Notes under the pieces: generated by a model
Told to the model about the DNA's origin: nothing
Databases searched by the model: none
The model's input: the letters and a program-made list of their open reading frames with translations, nothing else
Position numbers and translations under genes: made by a program
NCBI RefSeq assembly: GCF_022828475.1
Contig: NZ_CP059557.1
Span: 5,441,470-5,505,469 of the forward strand
DNA length: 64,000 nucleotides
Reading direction: 5' to 3'
Origin: Saccharopolyspora gloriosae
Lineage (GTDB): Bacteria > Actinomycetota > Actinomycetes > Mycobacteriales > Pseudonocardiaceae
Shown here: positions 37,778-46,461 of the stretch, piece by piece
Layout of the letters: each line of letters starts with the position of its first letter
How positions within the stretch are numbered: the stretch's first letter is position 1

Positions 37778-38149
37778 TCAGCCCTTCAGGGGGCCGCCGG
37801 TGAGCCCGCCGAGCGGTTCGCCGCCGAGCAGGTGCAGGTGCACGTGGAAGATGGTCTGGCCGGCGTCGACGTTGGTGTTGAACAGCAACCGGTATCCGGA
37901 CTCGGCGATGCCTTCGCGCTCGGCGATGTCGCCTGCGACGCGCACCAGTTCGGCGAGCAGGTCCGGCTCGGCGGCGGCGAGCTCGGCCGCGTTGCGGTAG
38001 CGCGTCTTCGGCACGACCAGCACGTGGGTCGGTGCCTGCGGGTTGATGTCGCGGATCGCGAGCACTCGCTCGCCGTCGTGCACGACGTCCGCGGGGATCT
38101 CCCCGGCGATGATGCGCAGGAACAGGGAATCCAGATCGCTCTCGGTCAT
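37778..38149 (-). CDS. HIT-family nucleotide hydrolase/transferase
   Basis: 123 residues from the ATG at 38149. The histidine triad is FHVHLHLLGG and the N-terminal core FLRIIAGEIPADVVHDGERV is typical of HinT. HinT-type enzymes hydrolyse adenosine phosphoramidates. The gene lies 113 bases upstream of phoH on the same strand. Confidence 0.93.
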   Translation of the reverse strand: MTESDLDSLFLRIIAGEIPADVVHDGERVLAIRDINPQAPTHVLVVPKTRYRNAAELAAAEPDLLAELVRVAGDIAEREGIAESGYRLLFNTNVDAGQTIFHVHLHLLGGEPLGGLTGGPLKG

Positions 38150-38232
38150 GCCGGGAAGGCTATCCGCGCGCTCGGTGCACCGGTCTCCGGCCCGTCCACG
38201 TCGCGGGAGGTCGTCGATCTCCCCGACCGGGT

Positions 38233-38335
38233 GCCGCGCCGTAGCGGGGCTGGGGGTGGCCCGGCTACGGCGCGGCCTCGCCGGACCGAGGGGGGAGTGT
38301 CCGGCGAGCGCCCGGTTGGGCTCGCTGTGCGAGCT
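38233..38335. repeat. Three consecutive hairpins upstream of the HIT gene
   Basis: Hairpin 1 is GCCGCGCCGTAGC/GCTACGGCGCGGC (38233-38245 with 38264-38276), a perfect 13 bp. Hairpin 2 is CTCGCCGGAC/GTCCGGCGAG (38277-38286 with 38299-38308). Hairpin 3 is GCTCGC/GCGAGC near 38320-38334. They occupy part of the 411-base gap between dnaJ and the HIT gene, where rsmE usually sits. Confidence 0.65.
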
Positions 38336-38479
38336 ACCTGAGGCAGTGAACCTGTGACCCTCAGGCATCGGACTTACCGTAACCCCGCGTCATCCCTCCG
38401 CGCTAGAAAACGCACAAACGCGTGTTCATTACTCCGATTCAGTGACGTGCCTTGTTGCCGAAAGTCCCCGGACGACGAT

Positions 38480-38535
38480 CGCCGCCGGTCCTGGTCAGCA
38501 CCCTGCCGAGGCGGGCACGACCAGAACCGGCGGCG
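38480..38535 (-). terminator. Terminator hairpin of the hrcA-dnaJ operon
   Basis: A 17-bp stem (38480-38496, CGCCGCCGGTCCTGGTC, with 38519-38535), complementary at 16 of 17 positions, with a 22-base loop, starts 27 bases past the dnaJ stop. Confidence 0.7.
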
Positions 38536-38561
38536 ACCGGCCACAAGATCACAATCGGGAC

Positions 38562-39740
38562 TCAGCGATGCCCGAAGGACTTGAAGCGGGAGAACAGGCC
38601 CTGCCGCTGACCGTTGCCGTTCGCGGTCACCGTCGGCTCCGGCTGCTCCTCGCCGCGCAACGTCGCCAGCCGGCGCAGCAGCTCGATCTGCTCATCGTCG
38701 AGCCGCGTCGGCACCTGCACGTCGAGGTGCACGTGCAGGTCGCCGTGCCCGCTGACGCGCCCGTTGGAACGCAGCTTCGGCAGGCCGCGGCCGGTGAGCA
38801 CGTGCTCGGTGCCCGGCTGGGTGCCCGGCTCGACGGTGAGCTCCTCGGTGCCGTCGAGGGTGTCCAGCGACAGCACGGTGCCCAGCGCGGCGGCCGTCAT
38901 CGGCACCTCGACGTTGCAGTGCAGGTCGGCGCCGTCCCGGATGAACCGCTCGTGCGGCAGTTCCTCGACCTCGACGAACAGGTCGCCCGCCGGGCCACCA
39001 CCCGGCCCGACCTCGCCCTCACCGGCCAGCCGCACTCGCATGCCGTCGCCGACGCCCGCGGGGATCTTGACGGTGATGGTCCGGCGCTCACGCACCCGGC
39101 CGTCGCCGCTGCACTGCTGGCACGGGTCGGTGATGACCTCGCCGAAGCCGCGGCACACCGGGCAGGGACGGGAGGTCATGACCTGGCCGAGGAAGGAACG
39201 CTGCACCGACTGCACCTCGCCGCGGCCACCACAGGTGTCGCAGGTCGAGGGCGCGCTGCCCGCACGCGAACCGCCGCCGTCGCAGGAGTCGCAGAGCACC
39301 GCGGTGTCCACGGTGATGTCCCGGTTGACCCCGCTGGCGCACTCCTCCAGCGTCAGTTCCAGGCGCAGCAGCGCGTCGGAGCCCGGCTGCACGCGGCTGC
39401 GCGGGCCGCGCCCGCCACCACCGCCGCCACCGGAGCCGCCGAAGAAGGCGTCCATGATGTCGCCGAGGCCGCCGAAACCGGCGAACGGATCACCGCCGCC
39501 CATGCCGCCGTCGCCGCCGCCCTGGGACAGCGGGTCGCCGCCGAGGTCCACGACCTGGCGCTTCTTCGGATCGGACAGCACCTCGTAGGCGGTCGTCACC
39601 TCACGGAACCGCTCCTGGGCATTGGCCTCCTGGTTCACGTCGGGGTGCAATTCCCTGGCGAGCTTGCGGTAAGCGCGCTTGATCTGCTCCGGCGTAGCGT
39701 CCTTGGCCACCCCGAGGGTCCCGTAATAGTCCCTGGCCAC
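38562..39740 (-). CDS. dnaJ: Chaperone DnaJ (DnaJ2-type)
   Basis: 392 residues. The J domain has the HPD motif ([10 protein letters not shown]), a long Gly-rich linker (residues ~72-110), and four CxxCxGxG-type zinc repeats ([32 protein letters not shown]), followed by the substrate-binding C-terminal domains. It is the co-chaperone of DnaK. It lies directly downstream of hrcA (63 bases), the usual actinobacterial DnaJ2 location. Confidence 0.96.
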   Translation of the reverse strand: MARDYYGTLGVAKDATPEQIKRAYRKLARELHPDVNQEANAQERFREVTTAYEVLSDPKKRQVVDLGGDPLSQGGGDGGMGGGDPFAGFGGLGDIMDAFFGGSGGGGGGGRGPRSRVQPGSDALLRLELTLEECASGVNRDITVDTAVLCDSCDGGGSRAGSAPSTCDTCGGRGEVQSVQRSFLGQVMTSRPCPVCRGFGEVITDPCQQCSGDGRVRERRTITVKIPAGVGDGMRVRLAGEGEVGPGGGPAGDLFVEVEELPHERFIRDGADLHCNVEVPMTAAALGTVLSLDTLDGTEELTVEPGTQPGTEHVLTGRGLPKLRSNGRVSGHGDLHVHLDVQVPTRLDDEQIELLRRLATLRGEEQPEPTVTANGNGQRQGLFSRFKSFGHR

Positions 39741-39803
39741 CTGTGCGATCTTCCTCTGCTAGGTCTGCGAGTTCACGTGGACGAGTGGTCGTCCGGTCAG
39801 GCG

Positions 39804-40826
39804 TCAACGGCCTGCCAGGATCTCACCCACATAAGCGGCAACGGCGCGGACCGCCGCCATGGTTCCCGGATAGTCCATCCGGGTGGGGCCGACGACACCC
39901 ATGCCACCCAGCACCATCCCATGCGTGCCGTAGCCGGTGGACACCACCGACGTCGTCTGCATTTCCTCGGCCTCGTTCTCCATCCCGATGCGCACGGTGA
40001 CGGTCCGCGAATCGCGGGCCGCCGCGAGCAGTTTCAGCACCACGACCTGCTCTTCGAGCGCTTCGAGCACTTGGCGCAACGAGTTGGGGAAGTCGGTGAC
40101 GTTGCGGGTGAGGTTGGGCGTGCCGCCGAGCACCATGCGTTCCTCGGGGTGTTCCACGAGGGATTCGATGAGCACGCTCGCGACGCGTGTCATGGCGTCG
40201 CGCAGCTCCGGCGGCGCCTGTTCCGGCAGTTCCGCCACGGCCGCCGAGGCGTCCGCGAGGCGCTTCTCGGTCATCGCCGAGTTCAGCACGTTGCGCAGCC
40301 GGGCCACGTCGTCGTCGGTGATCACGTCGCCGAGGTCGACCATCCGCTGGTCCACCCGGCCGGTGTCGGTGATGAGCACCAGCATCAGCCGCGCCGGGGT
40401 GATCGTGACCACCTCGACGTGGCGCACCGTGGAGCGCGTCAGCGTCGGGTACTGCACCACCGCGACCTGCTGGGTCAGCTGCGCCAGCAGCCGCACGCTG
40501 CGGCGCATCACGTCGTCGAGGTCCAGTGCGCCTTCCAGGAAAGCGTCGATGGCGCGGCGTTCGGCGGCGGTGAGCGGTTTGATCTCGTGCAGCCGGTCCA
40601 CGAACATCCGGTAGCCCGCGTCGGTGGGCACTCGTCCGGCGCTGGTGTGCGGCTGGACGATGAACCCTTCCTCTTCGAGCGCGGCCATGTCGTTGCGCAC
40701 GGTGGCGCTGGAGACGCCGAGGTTGTGCCGGTCGACCAGCGCCTTCGAGCCGACGGGTTCGTTGGTCGATACGAAATCGGCCACGATGGCCCGCAGGACC
40801 TCGAACCGCCGTTGATCGGCGTTCAC
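39804..40826 (-). CDS. hrcA: Heat-inducible transcription repressor HrcA
   Basis: 340 residues from the GTG at 40826, with GGAGG 7 bases upstream. The N-terminal winged helix ([20 protein letters not shown]) and the HrcA core ([29 protein letters not shown]) are clear. HrcA represses groE and related genes through CIRCE elements. No CIRCE inverted repeat is visible in front of this gene, so autoregulation through CIRCE is not supported here. Confidence 0.95.
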   Translation of the reverse strand: MNADQRRFEVLRAIVADFVSTNEPVGSKALVDRHNLGVSSATVRNDMAALEEEGFIVQPHTSAGRVPTDAGYRMFVDRLHEIKPLTAAERRAIDAFLEGALDLDDVMRRSVRLLAQLTQQVAVVQYPTLTRSTVRHVEVVTITPARLMLVLITDTGRVDQRMVDLGDVITDDDVARLRNVLNSAMTEKRLADASAAVAELPEQAPPELRDAMTRVASVLIESLVEHPEERMVLGGTPNLTRNVTDFPNSLRQVLEALEEQVVVLKLLAAARDSRTVTVRIGMENEAEEMQTTSVVSTGYGTHGMVLGGMGVVGPTRMDYPGTMAAVRAVAAYVGEILAGR

Positions 40827-40992
40827 CACGTCACCTCCGCATCGCCCCAGGCCACGCACCGCTGCCGGTGCGTCTCCGTCAAGTTTACGGGCCGCACCCC
40901 CACGCCCCGACGCCCTCAGCCGGAAACCGCCTCGTGCGCGGGTCCCGTCGCCGGGGTTCCGCCGATCAGCCCACATCTCGCCCGGCCGGGCG

Positions 40993-42219
40993 TCACAGCA
41001 GGCGTTGCACGACGGCGTCGGCGAGCAGGCGGCCTCGGTCGGTGAGGGCGCAGCGGCCCGCGCTCAGGGCGTCCGGGCGGAGCAGGCCGTCTTCGGCGGC
41101 TTGTTTCGCGGCCAGCGCTCCGTCCGGGGTGAGTGCGGACAACGGGAGTCCTTCGGCGACGCGGAGTTCCAGCATGATCCGTTCCACCCGCTGGTCCTCG
41201 GTGTCGAGCAGCTCCCTGGCGTGCGCGGGCGAGCGGCCCTCCGCCAGCAGCGCCGAGTAGCGCGCCGGATGCTTGACGTTCCACCAGCGCACGCCGCCGA
41301 CGTGGCTGTGCGCTCCCGGACCGGCGCCCCACCAGTCGCCGCCCTGCCAGTAGCCGAGGTTGTGCGCGCACCTGGCGGCTTCGCCGGAAGCCCAGTTGGA
41401 CACCTCGTACCAGCGCAGACCGGCCTCGGCCAGCGTCGAGTCGATGATCTCGTAGCGGTCGGCGAGCACGTCCTCGTCCGGCATCGGCAGTTCGCCGCGG
41501 CGCACCTTGCGGGCCATCGCGGTGCCGTCCTCGACGATCAGCGAGTACGCGGAGACGTGGTCGACCCCGGCTTCGAGGACCGCGCGCAGCGAGGTCCGCA
41601 GATCCTCATCGGTCTCCCCCGGCGTGCCGTAGATCAGGTCCAGGTTGACGTGGTCGAACCCGCCCGCCCGCGCCTCCCGAGCCGCGGTGACGGCCCGGCC
41701 GGGGGTGTGGTTGCGCTCCAGCACCCGCAGCACGTGCTCGGCCGCGGACTGCATGCCCAGCGACACCCGCGTGTAGCCGCCCTCGCGGATTCCGGCGAAG
41801 AACTCGGGCGAGGTCGACTCGGGGTTGGACTCGGTGGTGATCTCCGCGTCGGCGGTGAGGCCGAACGAATCCCGGATGGCGGACACCACGGAGGTGAGCC
41901 GTGCCGCTCCGAGCAGTGAGGGCGTGCCGCCGCCGACGAACACGGTCTGCGCGGCGGGCACCGGCCCGCCTCCGGCGGCGAGCGCCCGCGCGCCGAGGTC
42001 GAGTTCGGCCCGCAAGCCGTCCAGCCAGTCCGCGAAACCGTCCGAAGAACCCAGCTCATCGGCGGTGTAGGTGTTGAAGTCGCAGTAGCCGCAGCGGGTC
42101 GCGCAGAACGGGACGTGCACGTACACGCCGAAGGGACGCTCGCCGAGCCCGGTCAGGGCGCTCGCGGGCAGTGATCCGTCCGGCGGAGCCGGTTCACCTG
42201 GAGGTGGCTGCGAAGGCAC
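40993..42219 (-). CDS. hemW: Radical SAM heme chaperone HemW
   Basis: 408 residues. The radical SAM cluster motif [10 protein letters not shown] (CxxxCxxC) follows [17 protein letters not shown] and [16 protein letters not shown] are characteristic of the HemW/HemN group. HemW lacks coproporphyrinogen oxidase activity and delivers heme to respiratory enzymes. Its promoter region is shared with copy D of the hairpin repeat and the divergent sulfur operon. Confidence 0.92.
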   Translation of the reverse strand: MPSQPPPGEPAPPDGSLPASALTGLGERPFGVYVHVPFCATRCGYCDFNTYTADELGSSDGFADWLDGLRAELDLGARALAAGGGPVPAAQTVFVGGGTPSLLGAARLTSVVSAIRDSFGLTADAEITTESNPESTSPEFFAGIREGGYTRVSLGMQSAAEHVLRVLERNHTPGRAVTAAREARAGGFDHVNLDLIYGTPGETDEDLRTSLRAVLEAGVDHVSAYSLIVEDGTAMARKVRRGELPMPDEDVLADRYEIIDSTLAEAGLRWYEVSNWASGEAARCAHNLGYWQGGDWWGAGPGAHSHVGGVRWWNVKHPARYSALLAEGRSPAHARELLDTEDQRVERIMLELRVAEGLPLSALTPDGALAAKQAAEDGLLRPDALSAGRCALTDRGRLLADAVVQRLL

Positions 42220-42271
42220 CCGTCCAGTGTCCCAAAGTGCGCGTAAGCAGTTGTTTCAGCATGAGTTTCGC

Positions 42272-42462
42272 CGTCGTCCCGTCAGCGGCGAAGCCGCTGA
42301 GCAGTGACCAGCGTGAGCAGAACGACCACCGGCGAATGCTCAGCGGCTTCCTCGCGAGGACAGCGGTTTCGCCGTACCGGGCCGCTACGTGAGAGGGCAC
42401 ACCGTTGAGGGGGTAGCGGCGAAGCCGCTGAGCGCCCTCCTGCGCAAACCGCCGTGGAGGGC
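42272..42462. repeat. Intergenic hairpin repeat, copy D
   Basis: The head is a perfect CAGCGGC-GAA-GCCGCTG (42283-42299). The outer body stem is GCTCAGCGGCTTC/GAAGCCGCTGAGC (42338-42350 with 42421-42433), a perfect 13 bp. CTCGCGAGGACAGC follows the left arm. A further stem GCCCTCC/GGAGGGC (about 42434-42462) follows. This copy lies between the divergent hemW and sulfite reductase genes, unlike the other full copies, which are downstream of minus-strand genes. Confidence 0.8.
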
Positions 42463-42533
42463 TCAGTTTGACCCTCGTCTCACTATCCGGTTGATGTTGG
42501 ACCACAGGGTGGACGCGTGGCACGCTGGCCGTT

Positions 42534-42626
42534 ATGGGTGCGCCCGCAACAAGGCTGCTGTTGGTCGCTCGTCGCTACCTGGATCTGCGCCGAGTCTCCA
42601 GCGCACTGTGCCGTCTTACGGACTAA
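42534..42626 (+). CDS. Putative leader peptide (uORF) of the sulfate assimilation operon
   Basis: A 30-codon frame starting ATG at 42534 and ending TAA at 42626, 121 bases before the sulfite reductase start. It reads MGAPATRLLLVARRYLDLRR followed by VSSALCRLTD. Short upstream peptides of the RLLLxxRRxxDLxRV-S-A-xCR type occur ahead of sulfur-assimilation genes in actinobacteria. Cysteine-dependent attenuation through such uORFs has been described in mycobacteria. The single Cys codon near the end and the Arg-rich middle fit a translation-sensing role, but this is inference. Confidence 0.65.
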   Translation: MGAPATRLLLVARRYLDLRRVSSALCRLTD

Positions 42627-42747
42627 CCCGCCGCCGCGTTCCGAACTTGTCCAGTCGGCGCCGGGTGAGCGCCGACTGCGAAACCTCCTCGTGGGATCCG
42701 CACGGCGTCGACCCGAGTGCCTCGTCCACCACCACGGAGGTCGGGCC

Positions 42748-44460
42748 ATGGTCCCCCCGACGGAAGCTCAAAGCCGTACCGAGCGCCGCACCCCAGCCCG
42801 CAAGGGCAAGACACGCGGTGAGGGGCAGTGGGCGCTCGGCTACCGCGAACCGTTGAACGCGAACGAGCGGTCCAAGAAGGACGATAACCCGCTCAACGTC
42901 CGCCACCGCATCGAGACGATCTACGCGCACGGCGGGTTCGACTCCATCGACCCGGCCGATCTGCGCGGACGTTTCCGCTGGTGGGGTCTTTACACCCAGC
43001 GCGCAGCAGGGATTCCCGGCGCTCGCACGGGCACCATCGAGCCGGAAGAGCTCGACGCCTCCTACTTCATGCTGCGGGTCCGCGTCGACGGTGGCGCGAT
43101 GACCACCGAGCAGCTGCGCGTCGTGGGTGAGATCTCGCAGACCTACGCCCGCGACACCGCGGACATCACCGACCGGCAGAACATCCAGCTGCACTGGATC
43201 CGGGTCGAGGACATGCCGACGATCTGGGAGAAGCTGGAGTCGGTCGGCCTCTACACCACGGAGGCCTGCGGGGACTGCCCGCGAGTGCTGCTGGGTTCCC
43301 CGGTGGCGGGTGTCGCCGCGGACGAGATCATCGACGCCACTCCGGCGATCAAGGAGATCACCGAGCGCTACATCGGTGACAAGTCGCTGTCGAACCTGCC
43401 GCGCAAGTTCAAGACCGCGATCAGCGGCTCCCCGCGCTGGGACACCGTGCCGGAGATCAACGACATCTCGCTGGTCGGCGTGGAGCACCCGGAGCACGGC
43501 CCCGGTTTCGACCTGTGGGTCGGCGGCGGCCTGTCGACGAACCCGAAGCTGGCGGTGCGGCTGGGCGCCTGGGTGCCGATCGAGGAGGCCGCCGAGGTGT
43601 GGCACGCGGTGACCTCGCTGTTCCGCGACTACGGTTACCGCAGGCTGCGCCACCGCGCCCGGTTGAAGTTCCTGGTGGACGACTGGGGCGCGGAGAAGAC
43701 GCGGCAGGTCATCGAGGACGAGTACCTCGGCCGCAAGCTGCTCGACGGCCCCGCGCCGGAAACGCCGGGCGGGCACCGCGATCACCTCGGGGTGAACCCG
43801 CAGGTCGACGGGAACTTCTACGTCGGCGTGAAGTCGCAGGCCGGCCGGGTCAGCGGTTCGACGCTGGTGGAGGTCGCGAAGGCCGCCGAGCGCATCGGCT
43901 CCGGACGGGTGCGCACCACGGTGGAGCAGAACCTGCTGGTGCTGGACGTGGCGCAGCAGCAGGTCGAGGGCCTGGTGGCGGACCTGGCGAAGCTGGGCCT
44001 GCACAGCACACCGACTCCGTGGCGGCGCAACGTGATGGCCTGCACCGGCATCGAGTTTTGCAAGCTCGCGATCGTCGAGACCAAGCAGCGCGCCATCGAT
44101 CTGATCAACGACCTGGAGCAGCGGCTGGAGGACATCCAGGGCGACGTCCAGGATCCGGTGACGATCAACCTCAACGGCTGCCCGAACGCCTGCGCCCGGA
44201 CGCAGACCGCCGACATCGGCCTCAAGGGCCAGATGGTGCGCGATGACGAGGGCAACCAGGTGGAGGGCTTCCAGGTGCACCTCGGTGGCGGGCTGGGGCT
44301 CGACGCCGGGTTCGGCCGCAAGATCCGCGGGCACAAGGTGACCTCGGTGGATCTCGGCGACTACGTGGAGCGCTTGGTGCGCAACTACCTCGGTCAGCGC
44401 GAGCAGGGCGAACGGTTCGCGCAGTGGGTGGGCCGCGCCGAGGAAGACGCCCTCAAGTGA
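42748..44460 (+). CDS. sir: Ferredoxin-dependent sulfite (or nitrite) reductase
   Basis: 570 residues from the ATG at 42748 (GGAGGT upstream). It has two ferredoxin-like/siroheme repeats. The 4Fe-4S/siroheme cysteines are CTGIEFC (Cx5C) and GCPNAC (Cx3C), with NIQLHWIRVEDM and LWVGGGLSTNPK as further conserved stretches. It reduces sulfite to sulfide with six electrons. Operon context (cysH, cysDN, CbiX for siroheme) favours sulfite over nitrite. It is equivalent to mycobacterial NirA/Sir. Confidence 0.93.
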   Translation: MVPPTEAQSRTERRTPARKGKTRGEGQWALGYREPLNANERSKKDDNPLNVRHRIETIYAHGGFDSIDPADLRGRFRWWGLYTQRAAGIPGARTGTIEPEELDASYFMLRVRVDGGAMTTEQLRVVGEISQTYARDTADITDRQNIQLHWIRVEDMPTIWEKLESVGLYTTEACGDCPRVLLGSPVAGVAADEIIDATPAIKEITERYIGDKSLSNLPRKFKTAISGSPRWDTVPEINDISLVGVEHPEHGPGFDLWVGGGLSTNPKLAVRLGAWVPIEEAAEVWHAVTSLFRDYGYRRLRHRARLKFLVDDWGAEKTRQVIEDEYLGRKLLDGPAPETPGGHRDHLGVNPQVDGNFYVGVKSQAGRVSGSTLVEVAKAAERIGSGRVRTTVEQNLLVLDVAQQQVEGLVADLAKLGLHSTPTPWRRNVMACTGIEFCKLAIVETKQRAIDLINDLEQRLEDIQGDVQDPVTINLNGCPNACARTQTADIGLKGQMVRDDEGNQVEGFQVHLGGGLGLDAGFGRKIRGHKVTSVDLGDYVERLVRNYLGQREQGERFAQWVGRAEEDALK

Positions 44461-44630
44461 GTGCGAGCGCGGAAGGCGGTGCCGTCCCGGAAGGCCGGGC
44501 GGTGCCGTTCTACTGCCCCTACTGCGGGGACGAGGAACTGATTCCGGAGCCGGAACCGGCGGGTGCCTGGAAATGCGAGGCATGCCTGCGGGTGTTCACC
44601 GTACGGCTCGTCGGGCTGGCGAGCGGCTGA
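44457..44630 (+). CDS. Small zinc-ribbon protein of the sulfate operon
   Basis: 57 residues from a GTG overlapping the sulfite reductase stop (GTGA). Two CxxC pairs (YCPYCGDEELIPEP and WKCEACLRVFTVRL) form a zinc ribbon or rubredoxin-like site. Homologous small proteins sit between sulfite reductase and cysH in many actinobacteria. The role is unknown, perhaps an electron carrier or assembly partner. Confidence 0.8.
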   Translation: MSASAEGGAVPEGRAVPFYCPYCGDEELIPEPEPAGAWKCEACLRVFTVRLVGLASG

Positions 44631-44644
44631 GGAGACGGAGACCC

Positions 44645-45385
44645 ATGACTGTCGAGACCACCACGGACATCCCCTCCACCGACATCGGCGTGCGCCGCAG
44701 CGACGAGGAACTGCGCGCACTGGTCGAGGAAGCCGCCCCGCGCTTGGCCGAGGCGAGCGCCGAGGAGGCGCTGCGCTGGGCCGCCGAGACCTTCGGCGAC
44801 GGCTTGATCGTCGCTTCCAACATGCAGGACGCCGCGCTGGTCGACCTCGCGGCGAAGCAGCAGCCGGGTGTGGACGTGCTGTTCCTGGAGACCGGCTACC
44901 ACTTCGCCGAGACCATCGGCACCCGCGATGCGGTGGCGCAGGTCTACGACGTGAACATCGTCAACGCGCAGGCGGAGCAGTCGGTCGCCGAGCAGGACGC
45001 GACCGAGGGTCCGAAGCTGCACGACCGCGATCCGGGCCGCTGCTGCTTCCTGCGCAAGGTCGTGCCGCTGCGCGACACCTTGGCCCGCTACGAGGCCTGG
45101 GTGACCGGGGTGCGCCGGGTCGAGGCCCCGACGCGGGCGAACACGCCGATCGTGACCTGGGACGACCGCAACAACCTCGTCAAGATCAACCCGATCGCTG
45201 CGTGGAGCGACGATGCAATGAACGCCTACATCGAGCAGCACGGCGTGCTGGTGAACCCGCTGGTGCCCGCGGGTTTCCCGTCGATCGGGTGCGCGCCGTG
45301 CACGGCGAAGCCCGCGCCGGGCGCCGATCCGCGCAGCGGCCGCTGGGCGGGCACGTCGAAGACCGAATGCGGCCTGCACGGCTGA
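44645..45385 (+). CDS. cysH: Adenylyl-sulfate (APS) reductase
   Basis: 246 residues from the ATG at 44645. The P-loop-like region ASNMQDAALVDL is followed by FLETGYHFAET. The APS-type [4Fe-4S] cysteines are RCCFLRK and GCAPCT, and the C-terminal catalytic Cys is in KTECGLH. These mark it as an APS, not PAPS, reductase. It reduces APS to sulfite with thioredoxin, feeding the adjacent sulfite reductase. Confidence 0.95.
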   Translation: MTVETTTDIPSTDIGVRRSDEELRALVEEAAPRLAEASAEEALRWAAETFGDGLIVASNMQDAALVDLAAKQQPGVDVLFLETGYHFAETIGTRDAVAQVYDVNIVNAQAEQSVAEQDATEGPKLHDRDPGRCCFLRKVVPLRDTLARYEAWVTGVRRVEAPTRANTPIVTWDDRNNLVKINPIAAWSDDAMNAYIEQHGVLVNPLVPAGFPSIGCAPCTAKPAPGADPRSGRWAGTSKTECGLHG

Positions 45386-45409
45386 ATCAGGAGGAGTCCG
45401 TGCAGATTG

Positions 45410-45480
45410 ATTCGCGTAGCGGGTCGTTCGGCGGCTCCGCCGCTGACAAGCCACAGCACAAGGACCACTCCGCAAGGACT
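45410..45480 (-). repeat. Decayed, inverted partial copy (E) of the intergenic hairpin repeat
   Basis: Read on the minus strand, CTTGTCAGCGGCGGAGCCGC corresponds to the head of copies B-D (CTTGTCAGCGGCGAAGCCG). The body hairpin is missing. It lies in the cysH-cysD gap, the only copy inside an operon and the only inverted one. Confidence 0.5.
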
Positions 45481-45510
45481 CGTCAGCAAGCACACCCGGA
45501 GAGGATGGGT

Positions 45511-46461
45511 ATGACCGCCGAGCCACAGCTCGACCTGCCGGAGGACCCGGTGTCCACGGGGGCACCACCGCAGGTCGACAACCTGGACGCCTTGGAGTCC
45601 GAGGCCATCCACATCTTCCGGGAGGTGGCCGGGGAGTTCGACCGGCCGGTGATCCTGTTCTCCGGTGGCAAGGACTCGACGGTGCTGGCGCACCTGGCGA
45701 TCAAGGCGTTCCGGCCGGCGGCGGTGCCGTTCCCGCTGCTGCACGTGGACACCGGGCACAACTTCGACGAGGTCATCGAGTTCCGCGACCGGCTCGTCGC
45801 CGAGCACGACCTGCGGCTCGTGGTGGCCTCGGTGCAGGACTACATCGACGACGGCAGGCTCGCCGAACGGCCCGACGGCATCCGCAACCCGTTGCAGACC
45901 ACGCCGCTGCTGGACGGGATCACGGAGAACAAGTTCGACGCGGTCTTCGGCGGCGGCAGGCGCGACGAGGAGCGGGCGCGGGCGAAGGAGCGCATCTTCA
46001 GCCTGCGCAACGCCTTCGGCCAGTGGGATCCGCGCCGCCAGCGCCCGGAGCTGTGGAACCTGTACAACGGCAGGCACCGGCCGGGTGAGCACGTGCGGGT
46101 GTTCCCGTTGTCGAACTGGACGGAACTCGACATCTGGCGCTACATCCAGCGCGAGAAGATCGCGCTGCCGGAGATCTACTACGCGCACCGCCGCGAGGTG
46201 TACCAGCGCGACGGCATGTGGCTGACCTCGGGACCGTGGGGCGGTGCCCGCGACGGCGAGACCGTCGAGGAGAAGATCGTCCGCTATCGCACCGTCGGCG
46301 ACGGCTCCTGCACGGGTGCCGTGGAGTCCGAGGCGTACACCGTGGACGACGTGATCGCCGAGGTCGCCGCGAGCCGGCTCACCGAGCGCGGCGCGACGCG
46401 GGCCGACGACCGGATGTCGGAGGCCGCGATGGAGGACCGCAAGCGGGAAGGCTACTTCTGA
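45511..46461 (+). CDS. cysD: Sulfate adenylyltransferase subunit 2
   Basis: 316 residues from the ATG at 45511; an ATG two codons earlier lies inside the GGAGAGG-to-start spacing. The PP-loop ATP pyrophosphatase motif is ILFSGGKDSTVLAHLA. FDAVFGGGRRDEERARAKER and FPLSNWTELDIWRYI are family hallmarks. It adenylates sulfate to APS with CysN. The stop overlaps the cysN start (TGATG). Confidence 0.96.
   Translation: MTAEPQLDLPEDPVSTGAPPQVDNLDALESEAIHIFREVAGEFDRPVILFSGGKDSTVLAHLAIKAFRPAAVPFPLLHVDTGHNFDEVIEFRDRLVAEHDLRLVVASVQDYIDDGRLAERPDGIRNPLQTTPLLDGITENKFDAVFGGGRRDEERARAKERIFSLRNAFGQWDPRRQRPELWNLYNGRHRPGEHVRVFPLSNWTELDIWRYIQREKIALPEIYYAHRREVYQRDGMWLTSGPWGGARDGETVEEKIVRYRTVGDGSCTGAVESEAYTVDDVIAEVAASRLTERGATRADDRMSEAAMEDRKREGYF

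Noticed and set aside
40827-40992. CIRCE operator upstream of hrcA
   Set aside because: The TTAGCACTC-n9-GAGTGCTAA inverted repeat is not present in this gap.
42517-42747. N-terminal extension of the sulfite reductase to 42517
   Set aside because: The upstream codons are not protein-like, overlap the leader peptide in another frame, and the ATG at 42748 has a good GGAGGT site.
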